From assembly GCF_001720135.1 (NCBI RefSeq), contig NZ_MCRJ01000036.1:1-32678 (forward strand): a DNA stretch of 32,678 bases, written 5' to 3'. Below are positions 1-9,356 of the stretch, one piece after another. This DNA is from Methylobrevis pamukkalensis. GTDB taxonomy: Bacteria > Pseudomonadota > Alphaproteobacteria > Rhizobiales > Pleomorphomonadaceae. A model generated the notes under the pieces. That model made no database searches. It worked only from the letters and a program-made list of their open reading frames with translations, and was not told the origin of the DNA. Made by a program: the position numbers and the translations under genes. How positions within the stretch are numbered: position 1 is the first letter of the stretch; every line of letters begins with the position of its first letter.

Positions 1-47
1 GGGACGCCGCTGTGTCCCTCCTTGCCTCCATGGCTTGATCGCTAGTT

Positions 48-74
48 GGGGCGCCGGCTGGAAGCCGGTGCCCC
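48..74. terminator. GC-rich hairpin, possible terminator
   Basis: A 12-bp stem (48-59 with 63-74, one G-T wobble) closes on a 3-nt loop. The T-tract that would make it a classical Rho-independent terminator is missing on both sides. It lies about 190 bp beyond the irr stop, so it could end irr transcription or that of a gene left of the window. The rest of 1-262 holds no convincing gene; the only other structure I see is a short palindrome, AAATTC-N12-GAATTT, at 157-180. Confidence 0.35.
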
Positions 75-262
75 TCTCTGCCCGCCCGTATATGCTATTT
101 CGCTAGCTACAAACGACGGCCATCAGGCGCGGCAGGCGCGCCTCACGGGCATCTCTAAATTCGCTGTTTCATCTGAATTTCAGCCGCGCAAACGCGAACG
201 GGGCCCGGCATGGCCGAACCCCGTCGTGAAAGAGTGCGATCATTGCCCCGGCTGGGCCGGTC

Positions 263-748
263 TCAGTCCTTGGGACGGAGACGGACGACCACGTCGACGC
301 GGACGATCTCCATGCCCTCGGGCGGGCGCGGCAGGGCGCCGAGCGTGATGCTGGAGCCGGGGATGTCGACCACCTCGTTGGAGCCTTCGATGAAGAAGTG
401 GTGGTGGTCGTCGACGTTGGTGTCGAAATAGGTCTTGGTGCCGTCGACCGCGACCTCGCGCAGCAGCCCGGCCTCGGTGAACTGGTGCAGGGTGTTGTAG
501 ATCGTGGCGAGCGACACCGGCACGTCGGCCCCCTGGGCCTCCTCGTGCAGCTGCTCGGCGCTGATGTGGCGGTGGCCGTGGCTGTAGAGCAGCTCGGCGA
601 GGGCGAGGCGCTGGCGCGTCGGGCGCAGGCCGGAGCCGCGCAGCATGGTGCGCACGCAGAAGCCGGACCTGGCGCGCGCCTCGCGCTTCATGGGGGCGGG
701 TCCCTCGTGCATCGTGCCGGTCTCGCGGATGGGGCTCTCGTGGTCCAT
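263..748 (-). CDS. irr: Iron response regulator Irr (Fur family)
   Basis: Irr is the heme-responsive Fur-family transcription factor that, in rhizobia and relatives, controls heme synthesis and iron uptake under iron limitation. From the ATG at 748 the protein has 161 residues. A winged-helix region lies at about 38-97, with the recognition segment SLATIYNTLHQF at 79-90. The histidine triplet at 115-117 (DDHHHFF) is the Irr signature linked to heme binding and separates Irr from Fur and Zur. The N-terminal GCPWHD heme motif of Bradyrhizobium Irr is absent, as in many other alphaproteobacteria. The start at 748 has an AAGG-type ribosome site; an alternative ATG at 712 has none. The gene diverges from fabA, the usual rhizobial order. 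A same-strand open frame continues upstream to 1462 but is a high-GC artefact. By family, activity is probably limited by heme-dependent turnover. Confidence 0.93.
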   Translation of the reverse strand: MDHESPIRETGTMHEGPAPMKREARARSGFCVRTMLRGSGLRPTRQRLALAELLYSHGHRHISAEQLHEEAQGADVPVSLATIYNTLHQFTEAGLLREVAVDGTKTYFDTNVDDHHHFFIEGSNEVVDIPGSSITLGALPRPPEGMEIVRVDVVVRLRPKD

Positions 749-887
749 GCCTGCCTTCGATCTCTCTCGTCCCGGGCCGGCGTCCGCACCACGGCGATGC
801 CGCGGCGAGGATGCCCGGCCGGGCCCGCCCAGGTGCCCTGATGCCGTGCGCATCGGTCGTCTCACGGTCCTGACGATCAAAACCGGC

Positions 888-931
888 CTGAATTCAGCGC
901 AGATATTAGGAAGTCCGGTGATCTTGCGCAA
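888..931 (-). promoter_or_regulatory. Candidate irr promoter with palindrome at the start site
   Basis: Read on the minus strand, TTGCGC (926-931) and TAATAT (903-908) are 17 nt apart, a plausible sigma-70 promoter pointing at irr. Transcription would begin near 896, inside a perfect 10-bp palindrome CTGAATTCAG (888-897). The -35 hexamer overlaps a second perfect palindrome, CTTGCGCAAG (923-932). This placement would suit repression, possibly autoregulation. The leader to the irr ATG would be about 150 nt. The pattern is seen in the sequence; function is inferred. Confidence 0.4.
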
Positions 932-1121
932 GTTGAGCCGCTGGCGATGCGGAAATTGGTCCCGAAATCTCTCCGGCCTGCGATGCGTGCCGGCCCGCAC
1001 GGGCCGTCCGCCGGCGTTCCGCGACCGCTCAGGCCCGGTATGATGACGCCGTTTCCTGCATGGCAGCCTCCCGCAAGAGCCGCTGCGCACGGCCATTTTC
1101 CCCGCCCCCGGTCTTTCGGCA

Positions 1122-1137
1122 GGCACGTGCCTATGAT
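1122..1137 (+). promoter_or_regulatory. Candidate fabA promoter element with abutting palindrome
   Basis: A good -10 hexamer TATGAT (1132-1137) is directly preceded by the perfect 10-bp palindrome GGCACGTGCC (1122-1131). No good -35 hexamer is visible 16-18 nt upstream, as expected of an activated or regulated promoter. The ATG of fabA lies about 105 nt beyond the predicted start site. The rest of the 500-bp irr-fabA gap shows nothing else I can support. Confidence 0.35.
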
Positions 1138-1249
1138 ACCACTCCTGCCGAATTGTGCGGTCGCGCCGGACGATGGCCTCGATTCCGGCCCGTTCACGGA
1201 AGGTCCGCCGCCACGAAAGCGACAACAACGGGACGGAAGAAAACGCGGA

Positions 1250-1771
1250 ATGGAAGAACGTCAGTCGAGCTACGATTACGAGGCGCTGCTCAGCTGCGGA
1301 CGCGGCGAGCTGTTCGGCCAGGGCAATGCCCAGCTGCCGTTGCCGCCGATGCTGATGTTCGACCGGATCACCGAGATCTCCGAAACCGGCGGCGAGGCGG
1401 GCAAGGGCATCGTGCGTGCCGAACTCGACATCCGGCCCGACCTCTGGTTCTTCCCCTGCCACTTCAAGGGCGATCCGGTGATGCCGGGCTGCCTCGGCCT
1501 CGACGCGCTGTGGCAGATGGTCGGCTTCTTCCTCGGCTGGTCCGGGTCGCCGGGTCGCGGCCGGGCGATCTCCACCGGCGAGGTCAAGTTCACCGGCCAG
1601 ATCGTGCCGACCACGAAGCTCGTGGAATACGGCGTCGACTTCAAGCGCGTGATGCGCGGCCGGCTCGTGCTCGGCATCGCCGACGGCTGGGTCAAGGCCG
1701 ACGGCGAGATCGTGTTCCGGGCGACCGACCTCAAGGTCGGCCTGTTCCGTACGGACGCTCCGGCGGCCTGA
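1250..1771 (+). CDS. fabA: 3-hydroxydecanoyl-ACP dehydratase/isomerase FabA
   Basis: FabA dehydrates 3-hydroxydecanoyl-ACP and isomerises trans-2- to cis-3-decenoyl-ACP, the committed step of anaerobic unsaturated fatty acid synthesis. From the ATG at 1250 the product has 173 residues, the normal family length (E. coli 172). The hot-dog fold signature [20 protein letters not shown] spans 68-87 and contains the catalytic histidine (71) and aspartate (85), equivalent to E. coli H70 and D84. The open frame extends upstream to 947, but homology begins just after 1250 and a purine-rich GGACGGAAG stretch precedes it. It is followed on the same strand by fabB after 143 nt and then by fabI, so the three likely form one lipid-synthesis transcription unit diverging from irr. 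Confidence 0.95.
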   Translation: MEERQSSYDYEALLSCGRGELFGQGNAQLPLPPMLMFDRITEISETGGEAGKGIVRAELDIRPDLWFFPCHFKGDPVMPGCLGLDALWQMVGFFLGWSGSPGRGRAISTGEVKFTGQIVPTTKLVEYGVDFKRVMRGRLVLGIADGWVKADGEIVFRATDLKVGLFRTDAPAA

Positions 1772-1914
1772 GCCTCGCGCTCCGCCGCACCGCAGCCGGC
1801 GCCGCCCCTTGTATCCGGGCGTGGCATGGCAATATGGGAGACCGGGCCGGTGCCCGCCCGCAGGCCTGCGGCGCGGACCGGATCGCCGGCACTACAGAAT
1901 GACAAGAGGCTGAC

Positions 1915-3136
1915 ATGAGACGGGTCGTCGTGACGGGCATGGGCATCGTTTCCTCCATCGGAAACAACACCCAGGAGGTGCTGGCCTCCCTCCGCGAGTC
2001 GAAGTCGGGCATCGTGCGCGCCGAGAAGTTCGCCGAACTCGGCTTCCGCAGCCAGGTCTGCGGCGCGCCGACGCTCGACCCGGCCGACGTCGTCGACCGC
2101 CGCGCCATGCGCTTCCACGGCGGCGGCACGGCGTGGAACCATGTGGCCATGGACCAGGCGATCCGTGCGCCGGGCTCGAGGAGACGGAAATCTCCAACGA
2201 GCGCACCGGCATCATCATGGGCTCGGGCGGTCCCTCGACCAGGACCTTGATCGAGGCCGCGGACATTGCCCGTGCCAAGGGTCCCAAGCGCGTCGGCCCG
2301 TTCGCGGTGCCGAAGGCGATGTCGTCGACCGCCTCGGCGACGCTCGCCACCTGGTTCAAGATCAAGGGCGTCAACTACTCGATATCCTCGGCCTGCGCGA
2401 CGTCGAACCACTGCATCGGCAACGCCTACGAGATGATCCAGTGGGGCAAGCAGGACGTGATGTTCGCCGGCGGCTGCGAGGAGCTCGACTGGGCCCTCTC
2501 CGTGCTGTTCGACGCCATGGGCGCCATGAGCGCGAAATACAACGACACCCCCTCCACCGCCTCGCGCCCCTATGACAGGAACCGCGACGGCTTCGTGATC
2601 GCGGGCGCGCCGGCGTGCTGGTGCTCGAGGAACTGGAGCATGCCAAGGCCCGCGGCGCGCGGATCTACGGCGAGCTCGTCGGCTACGGCGCCACCTCGGA
2701 CGGCTACGACATGGTCGCCCCGTCGGGCGAGGGCGCGGAGCGCTGCATGAGAATGGCGCTCTCCACGGTCAAGGAGAAGGTCGACTACATCAACCCGCAC
2801 GCCACCTCGACGCCGGCCGGCGACGGCCCGGAACTCGAGGCGCTGCGCAAGGTGTTCGGCGCGGGCGACAAGTGCCCGCCGATCTCGGCCACCAAGGCGC
2901 TGACCGGCCACTCGCTGGGCGCCACCGGCGTGCAGGAGGCGATCTACTCGCTGCTGATGATGAACAACGGCTTCATCGCCAAGAGCGCCCATATCGAGGA
3001 ACTGGACCCGGCCTTCGCCGACATGCCGATCGTGCTGGAACGGCGCGACCACGTGCGGCTCGACACGGTGCTGTCCAACTCCTTCGGCTTCGGCGGCACC
3101 AACGCCACGCTGGTGTTCCAGCGCTACGCGGCGTGA
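1915..3136 (+). CDS. fabB: 3-oxoacyl-ACP synthase I FabB (two apparent frameshifts)
   Basis: FabB elongates the cis-3-decenoyl-ACP made by FabA by Claisen condensation with malonyl-ACP. The gene is split over three frames. The first runs from the ATG at 1915 to about 2167, the second to about 2607, the third to the stop at 3136. Restoring one base at each break gives about 407 residues, the family length (E. coli 406), with unbroken similarity. At the second break GGCGGCGCC appears to have become GGCGCGCC. The catalytic triad is complete: Cys about 161 (SSACATS), His about 296 (INPHATSTP, where many homologues have HGTSTP), and His about 333 (LTGHSLG). The C-terminal [14 protein letters not shown] motif is intact. 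Two independent breaks in a gene paired with an intact fabA argue for sequence error rather than a pseudogene. Confidence 0.92.
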
Positions 3137-3153
3137 GGCGCCGTTCGGCCGGC

Positions 3154-3254
3154 GGCCCCGGACGCTTTCCGTCCGGACCGGCGGGCCGCGACCTTCCGGT
3201 TCCGCCGTCCCGGCGGGGTCGCCGGCGGGCGGTGCCCGCCACGGTCCTTTTTTC
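3154..3254 (+). terminator. Hairpins between fabB and fabI, possible attenuator
   Basis: The 142-nt gap holds a perfect 7-bp hairpin (CCGGACG 3158-3164 with CGTCCGG 3170-3176). A second 7-bp hairpin (GGCGGGC 3224-3230 with GCCCGCC 3234-3240) is followed seven bases later by six T residues (3248-3253). The offset T-run makes it a weak terminator, perhaps reducing read-through into fabI rather than stopping it. Confidence 0.4.
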
Positions 3255-3278
3255 CTCTCAGTCATTGCGGGATCTCTC

Positions 3279-4115
3279 ATGACGGGCCTGATGTCGGGCA
3301 AGCGCGGGCTCATCATGGGCGTCGCCAATGACCATTCCATCGCCTGGGGCATCGCCTCCAAGCTGGCCGCCCACGGCGCGGAACTCGCCTTCACCTACCA
3401 GGGCGACGCCTTCGGCCGCCGGGTGAAGCCGCTGGCCGAGAAGGTCGGCTCGGACATCGTGCTGCCCTGCGACGTCGAGGACATCGCCACGGTCGACGCG
3501 GTGTTCGACGAGCTGAAGGCGCGCTGGGGCAAGCTCGACTTCGTCGTCCACGCCATCGGCTTTTCCGACAAGAACGAGCTCAAGGGCCGCTACGCCGACA
3601 CCAGCCGCGAGAATTTCGCGCGCACCATGCTGATCAGCTGCTTCTCCTTCACGGAAGTCGCCAGGCGCGCGGCGGAGATGATGACCGACGGCGGCGCGAT
3701 GGTGACGCTGACCTATGCCGGCGCTACCCGGGTGATGCCGAACTACAACGTGATGGGCGTCGCCAAGGCGGCGCTGGAATCCTCCGTGCGCTATCTCGCC
3801 GGCGACTTCGGTCCGCAGAACATCCGCGTCAACGCCATCTCGGCCGGCCCGGTGCGCACGCTGGCCGGCGCCGGCATCGCCGACGCACGGCTGATGCTGA
3901 CCTTCCAGCACCGCAATGCGCCGCTGCAGCGGACCGTCTCGCTGGAAGAGGTCGGCGGTGCGGCGCTCTATCTCCTCTCGGATCTGTCGTCCGGCGTCAC
4001 CGGCGAGATCCATTTCGTCGATTCCGGCTATTCGATCATGTCGATGCCGCGGATCGAGGAGCTGAAGGCGCAGGAGCGCCGCGAGGCCGCCGAGAAGGCG
4101 GGCGCGAAGGACTGA
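3279..4115 (+). CDS. fabI: Enoyl-ACP reductase (NADH) FabI
   Basis: FabI reduces trans-2-enoyl-ACP in the last step of each fatty acid elongation cycle and is the target of triclosan-type inhibitors in bacteria that use it. The 278-residue product is an atypical short-chain dehydrogenase. The N-terminal nucleotide-binding segment (GVANDHSIAWGIA, 14-26) is the FabI variant of the glycine motif. The active-site residues Tyr146, Tyr156 and Lys163 (YNVMGVAK) fall at the E. coli positions, with the six-residue Tyr-Lys spacing that defines FabI against ordinary SDRs. The C-terminal charged helix is typical of alphaproteobacterial FabI. The ATG at 3279 follows a GGGA element. The reading frame is intact. 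It is the third gene of the fabA-fabB-fabI set. Confidence 0.95.
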   Translation: MTGLMSGKRGLIMGVANDHSIAWGIASKLAAHGAELAFTYQGDAFGRRVKPLAEKVGSDIVLPCDVEDIATVDAVFDELKARWGKLDFVVHAIGFSDKNELKGRYADTSRENFARTMLISCFSFTEVARRAAEMMTDGGAMVTLTYAGATRVMPNYNVMGVAKAALESSVRYLAGDFGPQNIRVNAISAGPVRTLAGAGIADARLMLTFQHRNAPLQRTVSLEEVGGAALYLLSDLSSGVTGEIHFVDSGYSIMSMPRIEELKAQERREAAEKAGAKD

Positions 4116-4139
4116 GGCGGGTTTCCCCGCCGCTCAGTC
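4110..4139. terminator. Bidirectional terminator overlapping two stop codons
   Basis: Seven bases GACTGAG (4110-4116) pair with CTCAGTC (4133-4139), and GCGGG (4117-4121) pairs with CCCGC (4126-4130) around a TTTC loop, with a 2-nt bulge between the two stems. The arms contain the stop codons of both convergent genes (fabI at 4113-4115, the DUF1624 gene at 4134-4136). It probably serves both directions; there is no T-tract. Confidence 0.5.
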
Positions 4140-5147
4140 GCCCGTAAGCTCCGCCGCGCAGGCCGCCGAGGCGCTTTCCACGCGGCGGATGTCCTCCGGG
4201 TCGCCGCTCGACATGGCGTTGCGCCGCGTCCCGAACAGGCCCTCCGCCGCGATCCTGTCGCCGATGCAGCCGCAATGGGCCGTGCACAGCGCGGCCTCGC
4301 CCGACATGTCGCGGCAGGAGGCTTCGCAGGCGTCGATGAAGCGCGCCCGCTCCACCGCCGGGTCGGCCGGCAGCAGCGTCGCGGCCAGCCAGACGAGGCC
4401 GTAGAGCAGCGGCTGGTGGATGAGATAGACGGCAAGGCTGTGGCGTCCGGCGCTCGCCAGAAGCCGCACCGGCATCGCGCTGGCGCGCCAGCGGCCGATG
4501 CGGGCGACAAGCCCGGCGCGGATGGCGATCCGCGTCACGCCGATGCCGGCCAGCACGGCGGAAATCCACGGAAACAGCGGCACGAAGTCGTTGGCGGGCT
4601 TCACCCATTCGGTGAGACCGGTCCACCAGCCGAGGGCGCCGGTCTCCGCCGGCAGGACGACAAGGCTCGGCAGGACCAGTGCGAGGGCAGCGGCGGCCAG
4701 CGTCACCATCGCCGGCAGGCGCAGGAAGGCAAGGCCGACGACGCTGGCCAGCGCGATGTGATGCAGGATGCCGAAATAGATGAAGGTGTCCGGGAAGGCC
4801 ACGTAGGTGGCCGCGCTGATCAAGGCTGCGGCCGCCACGATCTTTGCCAGCCGGATCAGGAACGGCCGTCGCCGCAGCCCGCCGCCGTGGCCGAGCACCA
4901 GCCCCACGCCGACGAGCAGCAGGAAGCTCGCCGCGATCGCCCGGGCATAGGCGCGCCAGCCCGGATCGCCGGCGACATCGGCCGAAATCAGTTCGAAGAA
5001 GGACAGGTCCCAGGCGAGGTGGTAGCTCGCCATGGCCACCAGCGCGAGGCCGCGGGCCACATCGAGGGCGTCGAGCCGGCCTCGGAGGGACGGCGGTGGG
5101 GCGATGTTCGTTGCATCCGTCTCCGGGGCCGTGATCCTGCTCGTCAT
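4134..5147 (-). CDS. DUF1624 acyltransferase-type membrane protein
   Basis: Multi-pass inner membrane protein of the DUF1624 family, related to the heparan-alpha-glucosaminide N-acetyltransferase catalytic domain. These are thought to move acyl groups to or across the membrane; the substrate here is unknown. From the ATG at 5147 there are 337 residues. LRGRLDALDVARGLALVAM with AWDLSFF shortly after is the family start, and HSLAVYLIHQPLLYGLVW near residue 250 is the conserved late helix. About eight or nine hydrophobic segments are visible. After the last helix comes an unusual soluble tail with five closely spaced cysteines (CEASC, then CTAHCGC after ten residues), reminiscent of twin CX3C modules. 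An upstream in-frame TTG at 5222 adds 25 residues without homology and would collide with the divergent gene's start, so I prefer 5147. Confidence 0.8.
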   Translation of the reverse strand: MTSRITAPETDATNIAPPPSLRGRLDALDVARGLALVAMASYHLAWDLSFFELISADVAGDPGWRAYARAIAASFLLLVGVGLVLGHGGGLRRRPFLIRLAKIVAAAALISAATYVAFPDTFIYFGILHHIALASVVGLAFLRLPAMVTLAAAALALVLPSLVVLPAETGALGWWTGLTEWVKPANDFVPLFPWISAVLAGIGVTRIAIRAGLVARIGRWRASAMPVRLLASAGRHSLAVYLIHQPLLYGLVWLAATLLPADPAVERARFIDACEASCRDMSGEAALCTAHCGCIGDRIAAEGLFGTRRNAMSSGDPEDIRRVESASAACAAELTGD

Positions 5148-5221
5148 TGCGTCCGTCCGTGCCCGGTTCCACCGCCCCGCCCGATTCGTGTAGATGGTGG
5201 CGAGACGGGGCGGGGAGTGCA

Positions 5222-6310
5222 ATGGGCAACGGCGGTGAGGACATGGCGGGCGGTGCGGTGGTGCTGGACGCGATCGACGGCGATCTTGCCGTGCGATGCG
5301 AGCGGCGCGACGGCGGCAGCGGCGTTCTCGCCGTGGTGTTCAGCCAGGTGCGGGTGCCGGCCGGCAAGTTCGGGCTGTCGCGGCTGTTCGCCCGCACCAG
5401 CCATCACGGCCTGTTCCTCAACGACCTGTCGGGCTGCTGGTATCGCGATCTCGGGCCGGCGATCGACCGGGCGGTGGATGCGGCCTGCGCCGTCTTGAGG
5501 CCGGCGCGGGTCGTCCACTATGGCAGCTCGATGGGCGCCTCCGGGGCGCTTGCCGCCGCCTGCCGGCGCGGCGACGGCAAGGCGATCGCCTTTGCGCCCG
5601 ATCCCTTCGTCGGCGCGCCGGGCGGGCAGGGCGCGGCGGCAGGGCTGGTTCCCCGCGCGGGCGAGCCGCATCTCGCCGATCTTCTTGCCCGGTCGTCGTC
5701 CGGCGCATTTCGCCACGATCTCGTCTTCGGCCTGTTCGACGTGTTCGACGGCGGAACAGCCGCACAGCTCGCGGGGCTCGGGCCGGACGTCCCCTTCGAT
5801 CTCGTGCCGGTCGCCTCGACCCATGAGGTCCATGATCACCTCTATTCGGTCAATGTCGTGCGCCGGGCGATCTCGACCTTCACGCGGCCGATCGCCCTCG
5901 AGGCCGCTACCAAGGGGCTTGTCGTCGCCGATCCGCAGTATCCCGCGCGCGCCGAACTGGCCGCACTGTCCGCCCGGCTCGATGCGGGCGACAGGGTGCC
6001 GGCCGCGGCCATCGATGCGCTCGGGCTGTCGGACGAGCCGGGCGCGGCCCGGCTTGCCGCCCGGGCCGAACTCCGGGCCGGCGCAACCGCAGCGGCGATC
6101 GTCCGGCTGGGGGCACTGGTCGACCGGCTCCACGAAGCGCCCGGCTACCGCACGCTGCCCAAACGGGCCAAGAAGCAGCCGGCGCTGGATCTGCTCGCCT
6201 TGCTGCGGGACGGCGGGGAAGGGGCCGCCGCGCGGGCGCTGGGCCTGCGGATGGCCGCGCTCTATCCGGAGGATGCCCGGTTCGGTGCCTCGCCCAACGA
6301 CGGCGCGTGA
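5222..6310 (+). CDS. Alpha/beta-hydrolase-like protein, function unknown
   Basis: I do not recognise the family with confidence. From the ATG at 5222, preceded by GGGGAG six bases upstream, there are 362 residues. The first two thirds resemble an alpha/beta hydrolase. A predicted strand leads into HYGSSMGASGALAAA (near 99-113), a GxSxG nucleophile elbow. It is followed by FAPDPF and later STHEVHDHLYSV (near 200), which could supply the acid and histidine of a Ser-Asp-His triad. The last 130 residues are helical, alanine- and leucine-rich and look like a repeat or scaffold region. There is no signal peptide, so a cytoplasmic location is likely. It is transcribed divergently from the DUF1624 gene across a 75-bp gap, so the two may share control, and 46 nt separate it from mmcB. 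Confidence 0.75.
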   Translation: MGNGGEDMAGGAVVLDAIDGDLAVRCERRDGGSGVLAVVFSQVRVPAGKFGLSRLFARTSHHGLFLNDLSGCWYRDLGPAIDRAVDAACAVLRPARVVHYGSSMGASGALAAACRRGDGKAIAFAPDPFVGAPGGQGAAAGLVPRAGEPHLADLLARSSSGAFRHDLVFGLFDVFDGGTAAQLAGLGPDVPFDLVPVASTHEVHDHLYSVNVVRRAISTFTRPIALEAATKGLVVADPQYPARAELAALSARLDAGDRVPAAAIDALGLSDEPGAARLAARAELRAGATAAAIVRLGALVDRLHEAPGYRTLPKRAKKQPALDLLALLRDGGEGAAARALGLRMAALYPEDARFGASPNDGA

Positions 6311-6356
6311 TTGCAGAAGCGCTTGCATTTGCGAAACAGATCATGAACGATCAGGC

Positions 6357-6874
6357 ATGCTTCCCGCTCCGACTCCCTTGCCGCCTGGCGCCGACATCCT
6401 CGCCGACGATCCGCGCCTGCTCGATGGCCGGCAATCGGCGCATGCGCGCATGATCCAGCGCGGCGTCGGCCGGCTGATGCTCGGCTTCGGCTTTTCGGTG
6501 GTGACGGAACTGGTGTTGCGCAGCGGCCGGCGCGCCGACGTGGTGGCGCTCGGGCCGAAGGGCGATCTCTGGATCGTCGAGATCAAGTCGTCGATCGAGG
6601 ATTTCCGCGCGACCGCAAATGGCCGGAGTATCGCGAGTTCTGCGACCGATTGTTCTTCGCCACCCATGCCGGAGTGCCGGCGGAGATCTTCCCGGAGGAC
6701 GCCGGGCTGCTGATTGCCGACGGCTTCGGCGCGGCCATCCTGCGCGAGGCGCCGGACCACCGGCTGGGGGCTGCCGCCCGCAAGGCGGTGACCCTACGCT
6801 TTGCCCATGCCGCCGCCCGCCGCTTTCACGGCCTCGTCGACCCGAATGCCGGCGACGGCCTGCAGGCCTTCTGA
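6357..6874 (+). CDS. mmcB: MmcB family DNA repair protein (frameshifted)
   Basis: MmcB is a small nuclease-like protein from the alphaproteobacterial DNA damage response (first studied in Caulobacter). The N-terminal half (to about 6611) contains RSGRRADVVALGPKGDLWIVEIKSS, whose D...E-x-K pattern is a PD-(D/E)XK-type nuclease core. The second half (from about 6612) continues one frame back with LFFATHAGVPAEIFP and ends at 6874. Adding one G where GCGGACCGC appears as GCGACCGC restores DFRADRKWPEYREFCDRLFFATH, which joins the two halves as in relatives. The repaired protein has about 172 residues. The ATG at 6357 is the best start I see, although its ribosome site is weak. Probably co-transcribed with the preceding hydrolase-like gene. 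Confidence 0.82.
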
Positions 6875-6945
6875 CGCGGCGGTCGGTCATGGGATGATGT
6901 TGGAGGGGAGAATCGCGGAGCGGCCGGGCGGTCCCTCCGACTTGT

Positions 6946-7063
6946 TGTCATCCCCGGCGAGCGAAGCGAGGGAAGGGGATCCAGAAGCTGGCCACCGAAG
7001 TCCACGGCTGCCTTCTGGATCCCCTTCCCTCCCCGAGCTGCGCTCGGCTCGCCGGGGATGACA
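6946..7063. repeat. Palindromic intergenic element
   Basis: An imperfect inverted repeat: the left arm 6946-6987 begins TGTCATCCCCGGCGAGC and ends GGATCCAGAAG. The right arm 7012-7063 is its reverse complement with about 10 extra bases forming an inner mini-palindrome. The spacer is 24 nt. This fits the family of short, non-coding, strongly folded intergenic repeats common in Hyphomicrobiales. It sits directly after mmcB and before the convergent small genes, where it could end transcription from both sides. Confidence 0.75.
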
Positions 7064-7086
7064 CTCGATTTCAGCGATATCCGAGT

Positions 7087-7281
7087 TCAAGCTGCCCTTG
7101 CGGCCGGCCTGCCGACCGAGGTGAGCTTTGCGGCGGCCTCGCGTGCGGCGGCGACGGTCGCAAAGGCGTGACCGTCGAGATCCCAGACGTCGAACTTCAC
7201 GGCGACGAAGCGGAATCCTTCGGCTTCGGGCCGGGCGACGGCGACGGCGCGGCCGTCAATCTCGATGGGAATGGGGCGCAT
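7087..7281 (-). CDS. Small hypothetical protein (64 aa)
   Basis: Not recognised. The 64-residue product begins MRPIPIEIDGRAVAVARPEAEG and has the composition of a small folded cytoplasmic domain: alternating hydrophobic strands (FRFVAVKFDVWDL) followed by an alanine-rich helix (TVAAAREAAAKL). The start at 7281 has a strong ribosome site, GGGAGGT, eight bases upstream, which is the main reason to call it real. Its start overlaps the end of the 50-residue frame upstream by 26 nt, suggesting coupled translation. Confidence 0.55.
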   Translation of the reverse strand: MRPIPIEIDGRAVAVARPEAEGFRFVAVKFDVWDLDGHAFATVAAAREAAAKLTSVGRPAARAA

Positions 7282-7408
7282 CGCCGACCTCCCTTCGTCC
7301 GGCCTCGGATCCTTTTACCCACGCCATGCACGTCGGCGCGGCCATCGCATACACGGCGCACGGATAGAGCGGCGCGGTGGCGACAAGGCGGGCGTCGAAT
7401 GCGGTCAT
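7256..7408 (-). CDS. Very small hypothetical protein (50 aa)
   Basis: A 50-codon frame from the ATG at 7408 with an exact AGGAG eight bases upstream. The product (MTAFDARLVATAPLYPCAVY...) has a short hydrophobic middle and a charged, low-complexity end; no family is recognised. Its last 26 nt overlap the next small gene, whose ribosome site lies inside it. It may be a real microprotein or only a leader frame that delivers ribosomes to the 64-residue gene. Confidence 0.35.
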   Translation of the reverse strand: MTAFDARLVATAPLYPCAVYAMAAPTCMAWVKGSEAGRREVGDAPHSHRD

Positions 7409-7466
7409 GACAGGGCTCCTGACAAGGATGCGAGGCCGGACGACGGGGGTCGCCGGCTCGGCAGGG

Positions 7467-7495
7467 ATAATGGCCCTTCCGAGGCGCCAAGCCAA
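7467..7495 (-). promoter_or_regulatory. Candidate promoter for the two small genes
   Basis: On the minus strand TTGGCT (7490-7495) and CATTAT (7467-7472) are spaced by 17 nt, about 60 bp upstream of the ATG at 7408. It is a moderate match to sigma-70 consensus. It would let the small genes be transcribed independently of rtcR, which lies upstream on the same strand. Confidence 0.3.
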
Positions 7496-7636
7496 GGATT
7501 CGTCTGCCAAACTTTGTGTGATCACCGCACGGATGTTGCGTGATCGGGCGGGCCGAGGGATCAGGGCGGCGAAGCGCGCGGGTCCTCCCGTCTGCCTGGC
7601 CCGCCCCCGTCCTGCCGCCGCCGTCCCAGGCCGGAG

Positions 7637-9255
<1,619 letters not shown>

Positions 9256-9356
9256 ATCCGATCCTATAAAAAGTTATCTGCTTCTATCATCTCCCACATT
9301 TCCGGTCCATCGGCTGCGCCTCGGCCTGAAGAGTGCCGAGAAAAATAACCAATTAA

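Noticed and set aside
749..1462. N-terminal extension of irr up to 1462
   Set aside because: The extra 238 codons overlap fabA antisense, have no homology and lack a ribosome site; Irr proteins are about 150-160 residues.
5148..5222. TTG start at 5222 for the DUF1624 protein
   Set aside because: It would place the start on top of the divergent gene's ATG and ribosome site and adds residues unlike the family; the ATG at 5147 fits better.
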